Origin: Neobacillus sp. DY30
Lineage (GTDB): Bacteria; Bacillota; Bacilli; Bacillales; Cytobacillaceae
Direction: 5' to 3'
NCBI RefSeq assembly: GCF_030123065.1
Contig: NZ_CP126093.1
Span: forward strand, 1,740,001-1,804,000
DNA length: 64,000 nt
Shown here: positions 50,115-61,309 of the stretch, one piece after another
Layout: every line of letters starts with the position of its first letter
How positions within the stretch are numbered: position 1 is the first letter of the stretch
Translations under genes and position numbers: made by a program
Notes under the pieces: model-generated
The model's input: the letters and a program-made list of their open reading frames with translations, nothing else
The model's database searches: none
Told to the model about the DNA's origin: nothing

Positions 50115-50118
<4 letters not shown>
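46912..50118 (+). CDS. carB: Carbamoyl-phosphate synthase large subunit, pyrimidine-specific
   Basis: 1068 aa, two homologous ATP-grasp halves: [22 protein letters not shown] near residue 13 and [18 protein letters not shown] near 555, with grasp loops [13 protein letters not shown] and [16 protein letters not shown]. The C-terminal MGS-like domain (about 930-1060) binds allosteric effectors. Also called pyrAB. ATG 46912 follows CAGGAGG and overlaps carA by 22 nt. Confidence 0.98.
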
Positions 50119-52510
<2,392 letters not shown>

Positions 52511-52514
<4 letters not shown>

Positions 52515-53143
52515 AAAAATTAATCGCAGAAAAATTATTAACCATCAATGCAGTTGCATTAAAACCAAACGAACCATTTACTTGGACATCTGGATTACGT
52601 TCGCCTATTTATTGCGACAACCGCTTAACGCTTTCGTATCCTGAAGTAAGAAGAGAGATTGCAAAAGGGCTGCAATCCATTATTCTAGATAAATTTCCTT
52701 CTGCAGATGTAATTGCTGGTACAGCAACAGCGGGTATTCCACATGCTGCTTGGGTTAGTGAGTTATTAAACTTACCCATGTGTTACGTTCGGTCAAGTGC
52801 AAAAGGTCATGGCAAGGGTAATCAAATCGAAGGTAATGTTGAAAAAGGTCAAAGGGTCGTCGTTGTTGAGGATTTAATATCTACTGGCGGCAGTGTAATA
52901 ACAGCGGTTCAAGCATTAAGAGAGGCTGGTTGTGAAGTGCTAGGCGTTGTGTCCATTTTTACATATGGGCTTGATAAAGGAAAGGAAGCATTCGCACAAG
53001 AAGAGATTAATAGTGAATCACTTACAGATTTCACGAACCTAGTCGAGGTTGCCATTGAAAAGGGCTATATTAGTAAAAATGATCAAGAGAGTTTACTTTC
53101 TTGGAGTAAAGCCCCTTCAGAATGGAGCAAAAGGTTTGAATAA
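52511..53143 (+). CDS. pyrE: Orotate phosphoribosyltransferase
   Basis: Last gene of the operon, 210 aa. The PRPP-binding motif [22 protein letters not shown] (about residues 116-137) is intact and [16 protein letters not shown] (about 24) binds orotate. ATG overlaps the pyrF stop (ATGA); GGAGG lies 11 nt upstream. Confidence 0.97.
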
Positions 53144-53150
53144 TGAAAAT

Positions 53151-53180
53151 AGCCCCGGAAATCCGGGACTTTTTTATTTT
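53151..53180. terminator. Terminator at the end of the pyr operon, shared with rqcH
   Basis: CCCGG / CCGGG (53154-53158 with 53163-53167) on an AAAT loop, followed by ACTTTTTTATTTT. The T-run overlaps the rqcH stop, so it may serve both directions. Confidence 0.78.
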
Positions 53181-54886
53181 TTCTTAAGTTTAAGAACGAG
53201 TTCCTCTTGTGGTGTTACATACACTGTCTGTTGATTATCATAGATAACAAAACCCGGCTTTGCACCACTGGGTTTTTTTACATGCCGAACTTTTGTGAAA
53301 TCAACGGGTACTGAGCTTGAGTTTCGAGCTTTACTATAATATGCAGCTAAGTTCGCGGCTTCATGGATAGTTTCTTCAGATGGTTCTTTGCTGCGAATCA
53401 CAACATGTGATCCAGGTATGTCCTTTGTATGAAGCCAAATTTCATCTCTAGCTGCCAGTTTATTGGTTAAATAATCATTCTGTTTATTATTTTTACCTAC
53501 AATCAACTCGGTACCATCAGAAGAAAGAAAATAGTCAAGAATAGGCTTGGCGTTGTTAACTTTCTTCGCATTTCGTCTTTGGCGGTCGCGGATATATCCC
53601 CCATCCACCAGTTCCTCGCGTATTTCCTGAATGTCCTTAGGAGAGGCTGATTGCACCTGCTGAAGTAAATTTTCAAAATAAAGGACTTCCTCCCGGGCCT
53701 TTTCAATTTGTTCGATTACAATGGAAATAGAGTTTTTCGCCTTCTGATATTTAGAAAAATATTTTTGCGCATTTTCCGATGGTGTTTTCCGCGGGTCCAA
53801 TGGTATTGCAACGGTGCCGCCCATTTCATCGTAATAATTAACTACTAGGATTTCTTTCATCCCTTTTTTTGCAGCATAGAGATTTGCCGTTAACAGTTCA
53901 CCGAAACGCTGGAGCTGGTCTGCTTTCTCAGCTTCTTTTAAAGTGCTCTCTAATTTATCGATTTTTTTCTCGTTTTTTTCTTTTTCATTAATAATTAACC
54001 TCTCAATATCATTTCCTTGCTGCTTTACCCTGTCTCGTTCAGCTTTGCCAAAATAAAAGCGGTCAAGCATCTCGCTCAAGGTGGAAAAGCTTTTCACTTC
54101 CCCTTTTATATGTTCAAGCGGGAAGAGGTAAAACACTTCCTTATTGCCTGTTGCCATGATAGAAGGAACTAGCTCTCCGCTCTTGATTCGCTGTATCATT
54201 TGAATAAATGCAGTTGGTAATGTTGCCCGGTTAGCAATGCCGCTTTGGAAAATAACTTCTTTCGCAAATAGTGGTGAGGTGCCAGCAAAGTGCTCAACAA
54301 TTTGCTTATCAAGCTTTCCGCTATTAAAATCAATTTTCCTTAATATATCTTCAGTACTAGCCGCAAAGGGGTTTTGCTTATTTTGCGCAGGCGGGTAAAT
54401 ATATGTCTGCCCTGGAAGAATCGCTCTGTGACTGTTTACCGCAAACGACACGTGCTTAACACTATCGAGAATGATATTCCTTGTTTTATCAACGACTACA
54501 ATATTACTGTGTCTTCCCATTATTTCAATGATTAACTGTTTATAGCTGACATCACCAATTTCATTTCTGCCTTTGACTTCGAAAATAATCATCCGATCAT
54601 TTTCTACCTGATATACATCCTCTAATATATAGCCCTCAATATGCTTTCTAAGCAGCATACAGAACATTGGCGGTTCGCTGGGATTTTCGTATGCTTCATT
54701 AGTAAGTTGTACACGTGCGTAGCTGGGGTGAGCGGAAAATAATAATTTTTGGTTCACTCCATTAGCACGGATTGTGAGAATTACTTCATTTTTATAGGGC
54801 TGATGTACTTTGTTTATTCTTCCGCCTTTTAGAGTGCGCGTAAGTTCATCAACCATTGCTTTTGTAAATAAACCATCGAATGACAT
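53174..54886 (-). CDS. rqcH: Ribosome quality control protein RqcH (YloA)
   Basis: NEMF/Rqc2 homologue, 570 aa, once annotated as fibronectin-binding protein. It binds stalled 50S subunits and recruits tRNA-Ala to add C-terminal alanine tails. Domains: NFACT-N ([19 protein letters not shown] onward), a middle helix-hairpin-helix, a long coiled coil (about 285-430) and the NFACT-R domain ([16 protein letters not shown], about 487-502). Start is ATG 54886, 8 nt after AAAGGA; the ATG at 54895 lies inside that site. It opposes the pyr operon. Confidence 0.95.
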   Translation of the reverse strand: MSFDGLFTKAMVDELTRTLKGGRINKVHQPYKNEVILTIRANGVNQKLLFSAHPSYARVQLTNEAYENPSEPPMFCMLLRKHIEGYILEDVYQVENDRMIIFEVKGRNEIGDVSYKQLIIEIMGRHSNIVVVDKTRNIILDSVKHVSFAVNSHRAILPGQTYIYPPAQNKQNPFAASTEDILRKIDFNSGKLDKQIVEHFAGTSPLFAKEVIFQSGIANRATLPTAFIQMIQRIKSGELVPSIMATGNKEVFYLFPLEHIKGEVKSFSTLSEMLDRFYFGKAERDRVKQQGNDIERLIINEKEKNEKKIDKLESTLKEAEKADQLQRFGELLTANLYAAKKGMKEILVVNYYDEMGGTVAIPLDPRKTPSENAQKYFSKYQKAKNSISIVIEQIEKAREEVLYFENLLQQVQSASPKDIQEIREELVDGGYIRDRQRRNAKKVNNAKPILDYFLSSDGTELIVGKNNKQNDYLTNKLAARDEIWLHTKDIPGSHVVIRSKEPSEETIHEAANLAAYYSKARNSSSVPVDFTKVRHVKKPSGAKPGFVIYDNQQTVYVTPQEELVLKLKKK

Positions 54887-54923
54887 GGAAAACATCCTTT
54901 ACTTCAAACATATTTGTTCCCTT

Positions 54924-54953
54924 AGTATAGCTCACAATGTTAGATTATGTCTC
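54924..54953 (-). promoter_or_regulatory. Possible SigA promoter of rqcH
   Basis: On the minus strand, GAGACA (54953-54948), 18-nt spacer, TATACT (54929-54924), about 38 nt before the start codon. Confidence 0.45.
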
Positions 54954-55076
54954 ATATTAATATGTTCATATCGTAATCATAACTTGTCTAATTATCATAG
55001 CATTTTTTTGGACGAGGCTGAATAAGCTTTCTTTAGAGTAGTCTAAGAAAAATCAAGGGGGAAGTGAGATGGTCGG

Positions 55077-57755
55077 ATGAAATTCCATGAGATGGAGATA
55101 AATCAAGTAGAAAAGGTCTTAGATACCGACTTTTCTTCTGGGTTATCACCAGAGGCAGTTAAGAAACGAATAGCTCAACATGGGCTTAATGAATTGCAGG
55201 AAGGGGAAAAGCAGTCTGCTTTACTCTTATTTTTTAGTCAGTTTAAAGACTTTATGGTCTTAGTGCTGCTCGCAGCCACGCTTTTATCAGGATTACTTGG
55301 TGAATATATTGATGCAATTGCCATTATTGCAATTGTCATTATTAATGGTTTCCTTGGATTTTTTCAAGAAAGAAGAGCAGAGAAATCATTGCAGGCGCTA
55401 AAGGAATTATCCGCACCGCAAGTTTCCGTATTACGTGAAGGAAAGTGGATAAAAATCCCATCAAAAGAAATTGTTCCAGGGGATATCATTAAATTTTCAA
55501 GCGGAGATAGAATAGGTGCTGATGTAAGGGTAATAGAATCGAAAAGCCTAGAAATCGAAGAGTCGGCCCTTACTGGGGAATCGGTACCAGTTTCTAAACA
55601 TATAGATCGGTTAAAAACAGTAAACCCTGGGATTGGTGATATGGAAAATATCGCCTTCATGGGCACTATGATTACTAGGGGGAGCGGCGTAGGTGTTGTA
55701 ATTGCAACAGGGATGAAAACAGCGATGGGGCAAATTGCCGATTTACTTCAAAATGCAGAGGCACAGGAAACACCACTGCAGCGCCGTTTAGAGCAGCTTG
55801 GTAAAATTTTGATTACAGTAGCTTTATTGTTAACTGTTCTTGTAGTTGCGATTGGTGTTTTACAGGGACATGAACTTTATACAATGTTTTTAGCAGGTGT
55901 ATCCCTTGCAGTAGCCGCTATTCCTGAGGGGTTACCAGCAATTGTAACGGTTGCATTGTCTCTTGGAGTTCAAAAAATGATAAAGAAAAATGCAATCGTT
56001 AGAAAGCTGCCGGCAGTAGAAACCCTTGGCTGTGCGTCGGTTATTTGTTCGGACAAAACGGGAACCATGACTCAAAACAAAATGACCGTAACTCATTTAT
56101 GGAGTGGTGGAAACACTTGGACAGTAGATGGTGTGGGATATCAACCTCGCGGTGATTTTTATCGTAATAATACTCGTGTACATCCTAAAGACGAGAAAGC
56201 CTTGCAGCAAATGCTTGTCTTTGGAATGATATGCAATCATTCAGAATTAGTCATCAAAGATGAAGATTATATTCTTGACGGAGATCCAACAGAGGGTGCA
56301 TTGCTCGTTAGTGCCATGAAAGCGGGATTAGATCGTACAAATTTATTAGATGAATTTACGATAGTAAAGGAATTTCCGTTTGACTCGGCGAGAAAAATGA
56401 TGAGTATGCATGTTAAAGACAAGCAAGGCAGAAATTTTATTGTAACAAAAGGAGCTCCCGATGTAATTATTGGTAAGAGTGAATCGATCCTCTGGGATGG
56501 GAAGACACAATACCTTGGACAAAACATTCAGAGCCAGGTCCAAGAAGCTATCAATAACCTGGCTTCAAAAGCACTTAGAACCATTGCGATTGCCTTTAAA
56601 CCTATTCCGGCAAATACAGTTATCCTTAGTGAAAAGGAAGCAGAGAATAAATTAACCTTTATTGGTGTTCAAGGTATGATTGACCCGCCTAGACCAGAGG
56701 TTAAAGACGCCGTGAAGGAATGTAAAGAAGCAGGAATCAAAACAGTCATGATTACAGGAGACCATGTGATAACCGCTAAAGCGATTGCGGCACAGCTCGG
56801 GATCTTAGCAAAAAAGAGTTTAGTTCTAGATGGAAATGCTTTATCAAATATGTCCGTCGACGAGCTCGAGGAAGTAGTAGACGATGTATCTGTATTTGCC
56901 CGTGTCTCACCAGAACATAAATTAAAGATTGTTAAGGCTTTACAAAATAGAGGTCATATTGTGGCAATGACCGGTGATGGCGTAAATGACGCACCAGCTA
57001 TTAAAGCAGCTGATATCGGTGTGGCTATGGGGATTACAGGAACGGATGTGGCGAAAGAAGCTTCTTCACTTGTTCTCTTAGATGATAATTTTGCAACGAT
57101 CAAGTCAGCCATTGAAGAAGGAAGAAATATATATGAAAATATTCGAAAGTTTGTTCGATACTTATTGGCATCTAATGTAGGCGAGATTCTGGTAATGTTA
57201 TTCGCAATGATCTTAGCACTGCCACTTCCATTAGTTCCAATTCAAATTCTTTGGGTAAACTTAGTAACCGATGGACTGCCGGCCATGGCACTAGGCTTGG
57301 ACCGTCCTGAAGAGGATGTAATGAAGCGTAGACCACGCAGTCCAAATGAAGGTGTATTTGCTCGAGGGTTAGGCTGGAAAGTGGTTTCACGGGGTTTTCT
57401 CATTGGAACCGTCACCTTATTAGCCTTTATGATTGTTTATAAACAAAATCCTGAAAATCTACAATATGCACAAACGATTGCCTTCGCAACACTCGTGTTA
57501 GCTCAGCTTATTCATGTATTTGATTGTAGAAGTGAAAAGTCTGTATTATCTAGAAATCCTTTTGGGAACCAATACCTTGTATGGGCCGTTGTGTCATCCT
57601 TAGCCTTAATGATTGCGGTAATATATTACCCGCCATTCCAGCCGATTTTTCATACTCTCCCAATCTTAGCAAAAGACTGGCTGTTAATTATCGGTCTATC
57701 ATCCATACCAACTTTTTTACTAGCTGGATCATTTTTGTTAAGAAAAACAAAATAA
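55077..57755 (+). CDS. yloB: P-type Ca2+-transporting ATPase (YloB/PacL type)
   Basis: 892 aa SERCA-like P2A ATPase with about ten membrane helices. The phosphorylated Asp326 lies in CSDKTGTMTQNKM; TGES actuator motif (about 172), PEGLPAIVTVALSLG in helix 4 (about 283), and MTGDGVNDAPAIKAADIGVAMG (about 632-653). B. subtilis YloB is a calcium ATPase expressed in sporulation. The ATG at 55077 is about 15 nt from the GGGGG site; a 3-codon frame sits between (see findings). Confidence 0.93.
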   Translation: MKFHEMEINQVEKVLDTDFSSGLSPEAVKKRIAQHGLNELQEGEKQSALLLFFSQFKDFMVLVLLAATLLSGLLGEYIDAIAIIAIVIINGFLGFFQERRAEKSLQALKELSAPQVSVLREGKWIKIPSKEIVPGDIIKFSSGDRIGADVRVIESKSLEIEESALTGESVPVSKHIDRLKTVNPGIGDMENIAFMGTMITRGSGVGVVIATGMKTAMGQIADLLQNAEAQETPLQRRLEQLGKILITVALLLTVLVVAIGVLQGHELYTMFLAGVSLAVAAIPEGLPAIVTVALSLGVQKMIKKNAIVRKLPAVETLGCASVICSDKTGTMTQNKMTVTHLWSGGNTWTVDGVGYQPRGDFYRNNTRVHPKDEKALQQMLVFGMICNHSELVIKDEDYILDGDPTEGALLVSAMKAGLDRTNLLDEFTIVKEFPFDSARKMMSMHVKDKQGRNFIVTKGAPDVIIGKSESILWDGKTQYLGQNIQSQVQEAINNLASKALRTIAIAFKPIPANTVILSEKEAENKLTFIGVQGMIDPPRPEVKDAVKECKEAGIKTVMITGDHVITAKAIAAQLGILAKKSLVLDGNALSNMSVDELEEVVDDVSVFARVSPEHKLKIVKALQNRGHIVAMTGDGVNDAPAIKAADIGVAMGITGTDVAKEASSLVLLDDNFATIKSAIEEGRNIYENIRKFVRYLLASNVGEILVMLFAMILALPLPLVPIQILWVNLVTDGLPAMALGLDRPEEDVMKRRPRSPNEGVFARGLGWKVVSRGFLIGTVTLLAFMIVYKQNPENLQYAQTIAFATLVLAQLIHVFDCRSEKSVLSRNPFGNQYLVWAVVSSLALMIAVIYYPPFQPIFHTLPILAKDWLLIIGLSSIPTFLLAGSFLLRKTK

Positions 57756-57757
57756 AG

Positions 57758-57803
57758 TGTGTTATAATCCAAAAGGTAGTAGAGAAGACTCTATTACCTT
57801 TTG
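57758..57803 (+). terminator. 15-bp hairpin after yloB, preceded by an extended -10 box
   Basis: A 15-bp stem (57770-57784 with 57789-57803, one G-U pair) with an AAGA loop follows the yloB stop. Its downstream tail TTAATTT is a weak U-run. TGTGTTATAAT (57758-57768) immediately before it is a perfect extended -10, so a promoter could start inside the stem. Confidence 0.7.
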
Positions 57804-57832
57804 TTAATTTCCGCAAAAATAAACGATATACT
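57804..57832 (+). promoter_or_regulatory. Possible SigA promoter of yicC-remA-gmk-rpoZ
   Basis: TTAATT (57804-57809), 17-nt spacer, TATACT (57827-57832), about 40 nt before the yicC start. Confidence 0.45.
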
Positions 57833-57880
57833 TTACATAGTAGGTTAACCGCTCATCTTCAGAAGATTGGAGTGTCCTTA

Positions 57881-58756
57881 ATGGTTATAAGTATGACGGG
57901 CTTTGGGAGGAGCAGTATTTCCTCAGCCTCATTTTCAGTAAATGTGGAAGTAAAAACAGTCAACCATCGTTTTAGTGAAATAAATGTTCGGATGCCAAGA
58001 CAATTATTAAAGGTAGAAGATAAGATTAAGAAAAAATTGAATCAGCACCTTCGACGCGGCAGAGCTGAAGTATATATCATGATAGAAGGGGAAGGTGCAG
58101 TTACTCGGAAAATTCAGGTTGATTGGAAGTTACTCGAAGAGTATTATCTGTTTATTAAAGAAGCACGTGATAAATTCAATATTGAAGGTAAAGTTTTACT
58201 TCAGGACTTATTGACACGTAACGAATTTTTACATATCGAAGAAACTGAAGCAGGAAATGAAGAATTGGAAGACTTAGTACTTAGTGCTACAGAAGAAGCA
58301 GTTTTACTATGTAAGCAAATGCGAGTAATAGAAGGAGAAGAACTGCAAAAAGATTTGCTCACCTCTTTACTACAATTAGATGAAAATATTGATCGGTTAA
58401 AGGAACACGCCCCTCTAGTTGTCTCAGCGTACAAAGAACGCTTATTGAAGAGAATTGAGGAATTAGTACAAGGACAAATTGACGAAAGCCGTGTATTAAC
58501 TGAAGTGGCGATTTTTGCTGATAAAATTGATATTAATGAGGAATTAACAAGGTTAAATAGCCACGTACAGCAATTTAGGCAAACTTTAAATGAGATTGAG
58601 CCAATTGGAAGAAAACTTGATTTTCTCGTGCAGGAGATGAATAGGGAAGCAAACACAATCGGTTCAAAGGCAAATGATTCAACGATTACTAAAAAAGTAG
58701 TTGAAATAAAAAGTTTACTTGAGAAACTGAAGGAACAAGTTCAAAATATTGAATAA
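57881..58756 (+). CDS. yloC: YicC-family endoribonuclease YloC
   Basis: 291 aa, the length of B. subtilis YloC. The N-terminus [11 protein letters not shown] and the C-terminal block [25 protein letters not shown] (about 249-273) are the two family signatures. YicC proteins are now known to be endoribonucleases. ATG 57881 has GGAG upstream; the open frame extends further back into yloB without a site, so that extension is rejected. Confidence 0.93.
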   Translation: MVISMTGFGRSSISSASFSVNVEVKTVNHRFSEINVRMPRQLLKVEDKIKKKLNQHLRRGRAEVYIMIEGEGAVTRKIQVDWKLLEEYYLFIKEARDKFNIEGKVLLQDLLTRNEFLHIEETEAGNEELEDLVLSATEEAVLLCKQMRVIEGEELQKDLLTSLLQLDENIDRLKEHAPLVVSAYKERLLKRIEELVQGQIDESRVLTEVAIFADKIDINEELTRLNSHVQQFRQTLNEIEPIGRKLDFLVQEMNREANTIGSKANDSTITKKVVEIKSLLEKLKEQVQNIE

Positions 58757-58814
58757 AAGGTTTAGAAAATGGTTGACTAGACCAAAATATATTATTGATG
58801 ATTGGATGATAATC

Positions 58815-59078
58815 ATGTCGATTAAATTGATTAATATTGGTTTTGGAAATATCGTATCTGCCAATCGGATAATTTCAATTGTAAGCCCTGAATCTGCTCC
58901 AATAAAAAGGATTATCCAAGATGCCCGTGATCGGGGTTCTTTGATTGACGCTACATATGGAAGACGTACACGTGCGGTAATTGTCATGGATAGTGACCAT
59001 GTTATATTATCGGCCGTACAGCCTGAAACGGTTGCCCATCGTTTGAGCGACCGTGATGAAATTTTAGATGAAGGGTAG
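58815..59078 (+). CDS. remA: Extracellular matrix regulator RemA (YlzA)
   Basis: 87 aa DNA-binding protein ([32 protein letters not shown] onward) nearly matching B. subtilis RemA, which activates biofilm matrix operons and osmoprotection genes. ATG 58815 follows GGATGAT; ATG 58806 in the same frame is an alternative. It sits between yloC and gmk as in B. subtilis. Confidence 0.95.
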   Translation: MSIKLINIGFGNIVSANRIISIVSPESAPIKRIIQDARDRGSLIDATYGRRTRAVIVMDSDHVILSAVQPETVAHRLSDRDEILDEG

Positions 59079-59086
59079 GATTTTAG

Positions 59087-59704
<618 letters not shown>

Positions 59705-59950
59705 ATGTTATATCCTTCGATTGATTCATTACTTAATAAAATTGACTCAAAATACTCACTCGTTTCTGTTGCAGCAAAGCGTGCTCGTTCTATGCAGCAA
59801 ACACGTGACGAAAGATTACCTAAATATGTTTCTTATAAACATGTAGGAAAAGCATTAGAGGAAATCTACAGCGGTGAGCTGACATATCGAATTCCAAAAA
59901 AATCAGAAACAGGTGCTGTCTACGGTAAAGATAGCAATATAGGCAAGTAA
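59705..59950 (+). CDS. rpoZ: RNA polymerase omega subunit
   Basis: 81 aa. [28 protein letters not shown] and [11 protein letters not shown] are the omega signatures. Slightly longer than the 67 aa of B. subtilis through an extended C-terminus. CTGGAGGTT precedes ATG. Confidence 0.95.
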   Translation: MLYPSIDSLLNKIDSKYSLVSVAAKRARSMQQTRDERLPKYVSYKHVGKALEEIYSGELTYRIPKKSETGAVYGKDSNIGK

Positions 59951-59960
59951 TAAATGAGAA

Positions 59961-59996
59961 GGTCTGACGGCAGGATGTCAGCCTTTTTTGTTTTTT
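59961..59996 (+). terminator. Terminator after rpoZ
   Basis: GG(T)CTGAC / GTCAGCC (59961-59968 with 59977-59983; one bulged T), 8-nt loop, then T6GT6. Confidence 0.88.
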
Positions 59997-60002
59997 GTCG
60001 AA
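59994..60002 (+). promoter_or_regulatory. Perfect Spo0A box upstream of coaBC
   Basis: TTTGTCGAA matches all 9 positions. It lies at the end of the rpoZ terminator T-run and 16 nt upstream of the possible coaBC -35. Function is inferred. Confidence 0.4.
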
Positions 60003-60017
60003 ATACGGTTGAAAAAG

Positions 60018-60046
60018 ATGAAAAAATAAGGTGTTTCTAGCATAAT
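60018..60046 (+). promoter_or_regulatory. Possible SigA promoter of coaBC-priA
   Basis: ATGAAA (60018-60023), 17-nt spacer, CATAAT (60041-60046), about 43 nt before the start codon. Confidence 0.42.
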
Positions 60047-60088
60047 AAAAGAATAGATACTTGTGGATTAGAAGTGAGGGATACGTTG

Positions 60089-61309
60089 ATGTTGGATAAG
60101 AAGATTTTATTATGTGTGTCAGGTGGAATTGCGGTATATAAAGCAGCAGCGCTAACAAGCAAACTGGTCCAAGCTGGTGCTAAGGTCAAAGTAATACTTA
60201 GTGACTCTGCTATAAAATTTGTTTCTCCGTTAACTTTTCAAGCGTTATCCCGAAATGATGTGTATACCGATACATTTGATGAAAAAAATCCCAATGTGAT
60301 TGCGCACATCGATTTAGCGGATTGGGCGGATTTAATACTTATTGCACCAGCAACAGCCAATACGATCGGAAAGCTGGCAAATGGAATTGCTGATAATATG
60401 ATTACCACCACCTTACTTGCTGCAACTGCTCCAGTATGGATAGCACCTGCGATGAATGTACATATGTATGACCATCCAGCAGTGAACAAGAACATATCAA
60501 AATTGGCTGCATTTGGTTACCAATTTATTGAACCAAGTGAAGGCTATTTAGCTTGTGGGTATGTAGGCAAGGGCCGTTTAGAGGAACCAGAGAAAATGGT
60601 TGAACTAATTAAACTGCATTTTACAAACAAAAGCTCGCTGAAGTTAAAAGGGAAAACGGTACTAATTACTGCTGGCCCAACACGAGAAAAGATCGATCCT
60701 GTTCGTTTTATTACGAACCATTCTACAGGAAAAATGGGATACGCTCTTGCAGAAGCAGCGAAGAAAGAAGGCGCAAAAGTACTTTTAGTTTCTGGACCGG
60801 TCCATTTAACTCCTCCGCCAGGTGTGGATATAGTTAAGATTGAGAGTGCAAACGAGATGTATCATGCAGTCATGAATCACTTTGAGGAGGCTGATATTAT
60901 TATAAAAACAGCTGCAGTAGCTGATTACACTCCTAAAGTCTCTTACGAGCATAAAATGAAAAAGCAGCCAGGGGACAAAGTGATTGAACTTGAAAGAACG
61001 AAAGATATTTTATTTGAGCTTGGCACAAAGAAAAAAAAGCAGATTCTAATAGGATTTGCTGCGGAAACAGAGAATGTCGAAGAATATGCAGTGAAAAAAT
61101 TAAAAGCCAAAAATGCTGATATGATTGTAGCTAATAATGTTAAGTCAGAAGGTGCAGGGTTTGGCAGGGATACAAACATAGTGACACTTTTTAAGCGTGA
61201 CGGAACCAAAATTGAATTACCTTTAATGTCAAAGCTTGAGGTTGCACACAAAATTATCGATGAAATAGTTGTATTGCCAAAGGATTTGGGATCAAATGAA
61301 AGTTGCTAG
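60089..61309 (+). CDS. coaBC: Bifunctional phosphopantothenoylcysteine decarboxylase/synthetase CoaBC
   Basis: Two steps of coenzyme A synthesis, 406 aa, the B. subtilis length. The N-terminal flavin decarboxylase has HIDLADWADLILIAPATANT (about residues 73-92), APAMN (about 120) and the Cys of ACGYVGKGRL (about 157). The C-terminal synthetase has TAGPTREKIDPVRFITNHSTGKMG. I use ATG 60089, 8 nt from GTGAGGG; the GTG at 60074 is inside the site. It overlaps priA by 14 nt. Confidence 0.96.
   Translation: MLDKKILLCVSGGIAVYKAAALTSKLVQAGAKVKVILSDSAIKFVSPLTFQALSRNDVYTDTFDEKNPNVIAHIDLADWADLILIAPATANTIGKLANGIADNMITTTLLAATAPVWIAPAMNVHMYDHPAVNKNISKLAAFGYQFIEPSEGYLACGYVGKGRLEEPEKMVELIKLHFTNKSSLKLKGKTVLITAGPTREKIDPVRFITNHSTGKMGYALAEAAKKEGAKVLLVSGPVHLTPPPGVDIVKIESANEMYHAVMNHFEEADIIIKTAAVADYTPKVSYEHKMKKQPGDKVIELERTKDILFELGTKKKKQILIGFAAETENVEEYAVKKLKAKNADMIVANNVKSEGAGFGRDTNIVTLFKRDGTKIELPLMSKLEVAHKIIDEIVVLPKDLGSNESC

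Noticed and set aside
57581..57880. 100-codon N-terminal extension of YloC reaching into yloB
   Set aside because: The extension is merely open frame through the yloB end and the terminator hairpin; ATG 57881 gives the exact family N-terminus [11 protein letters not shown].
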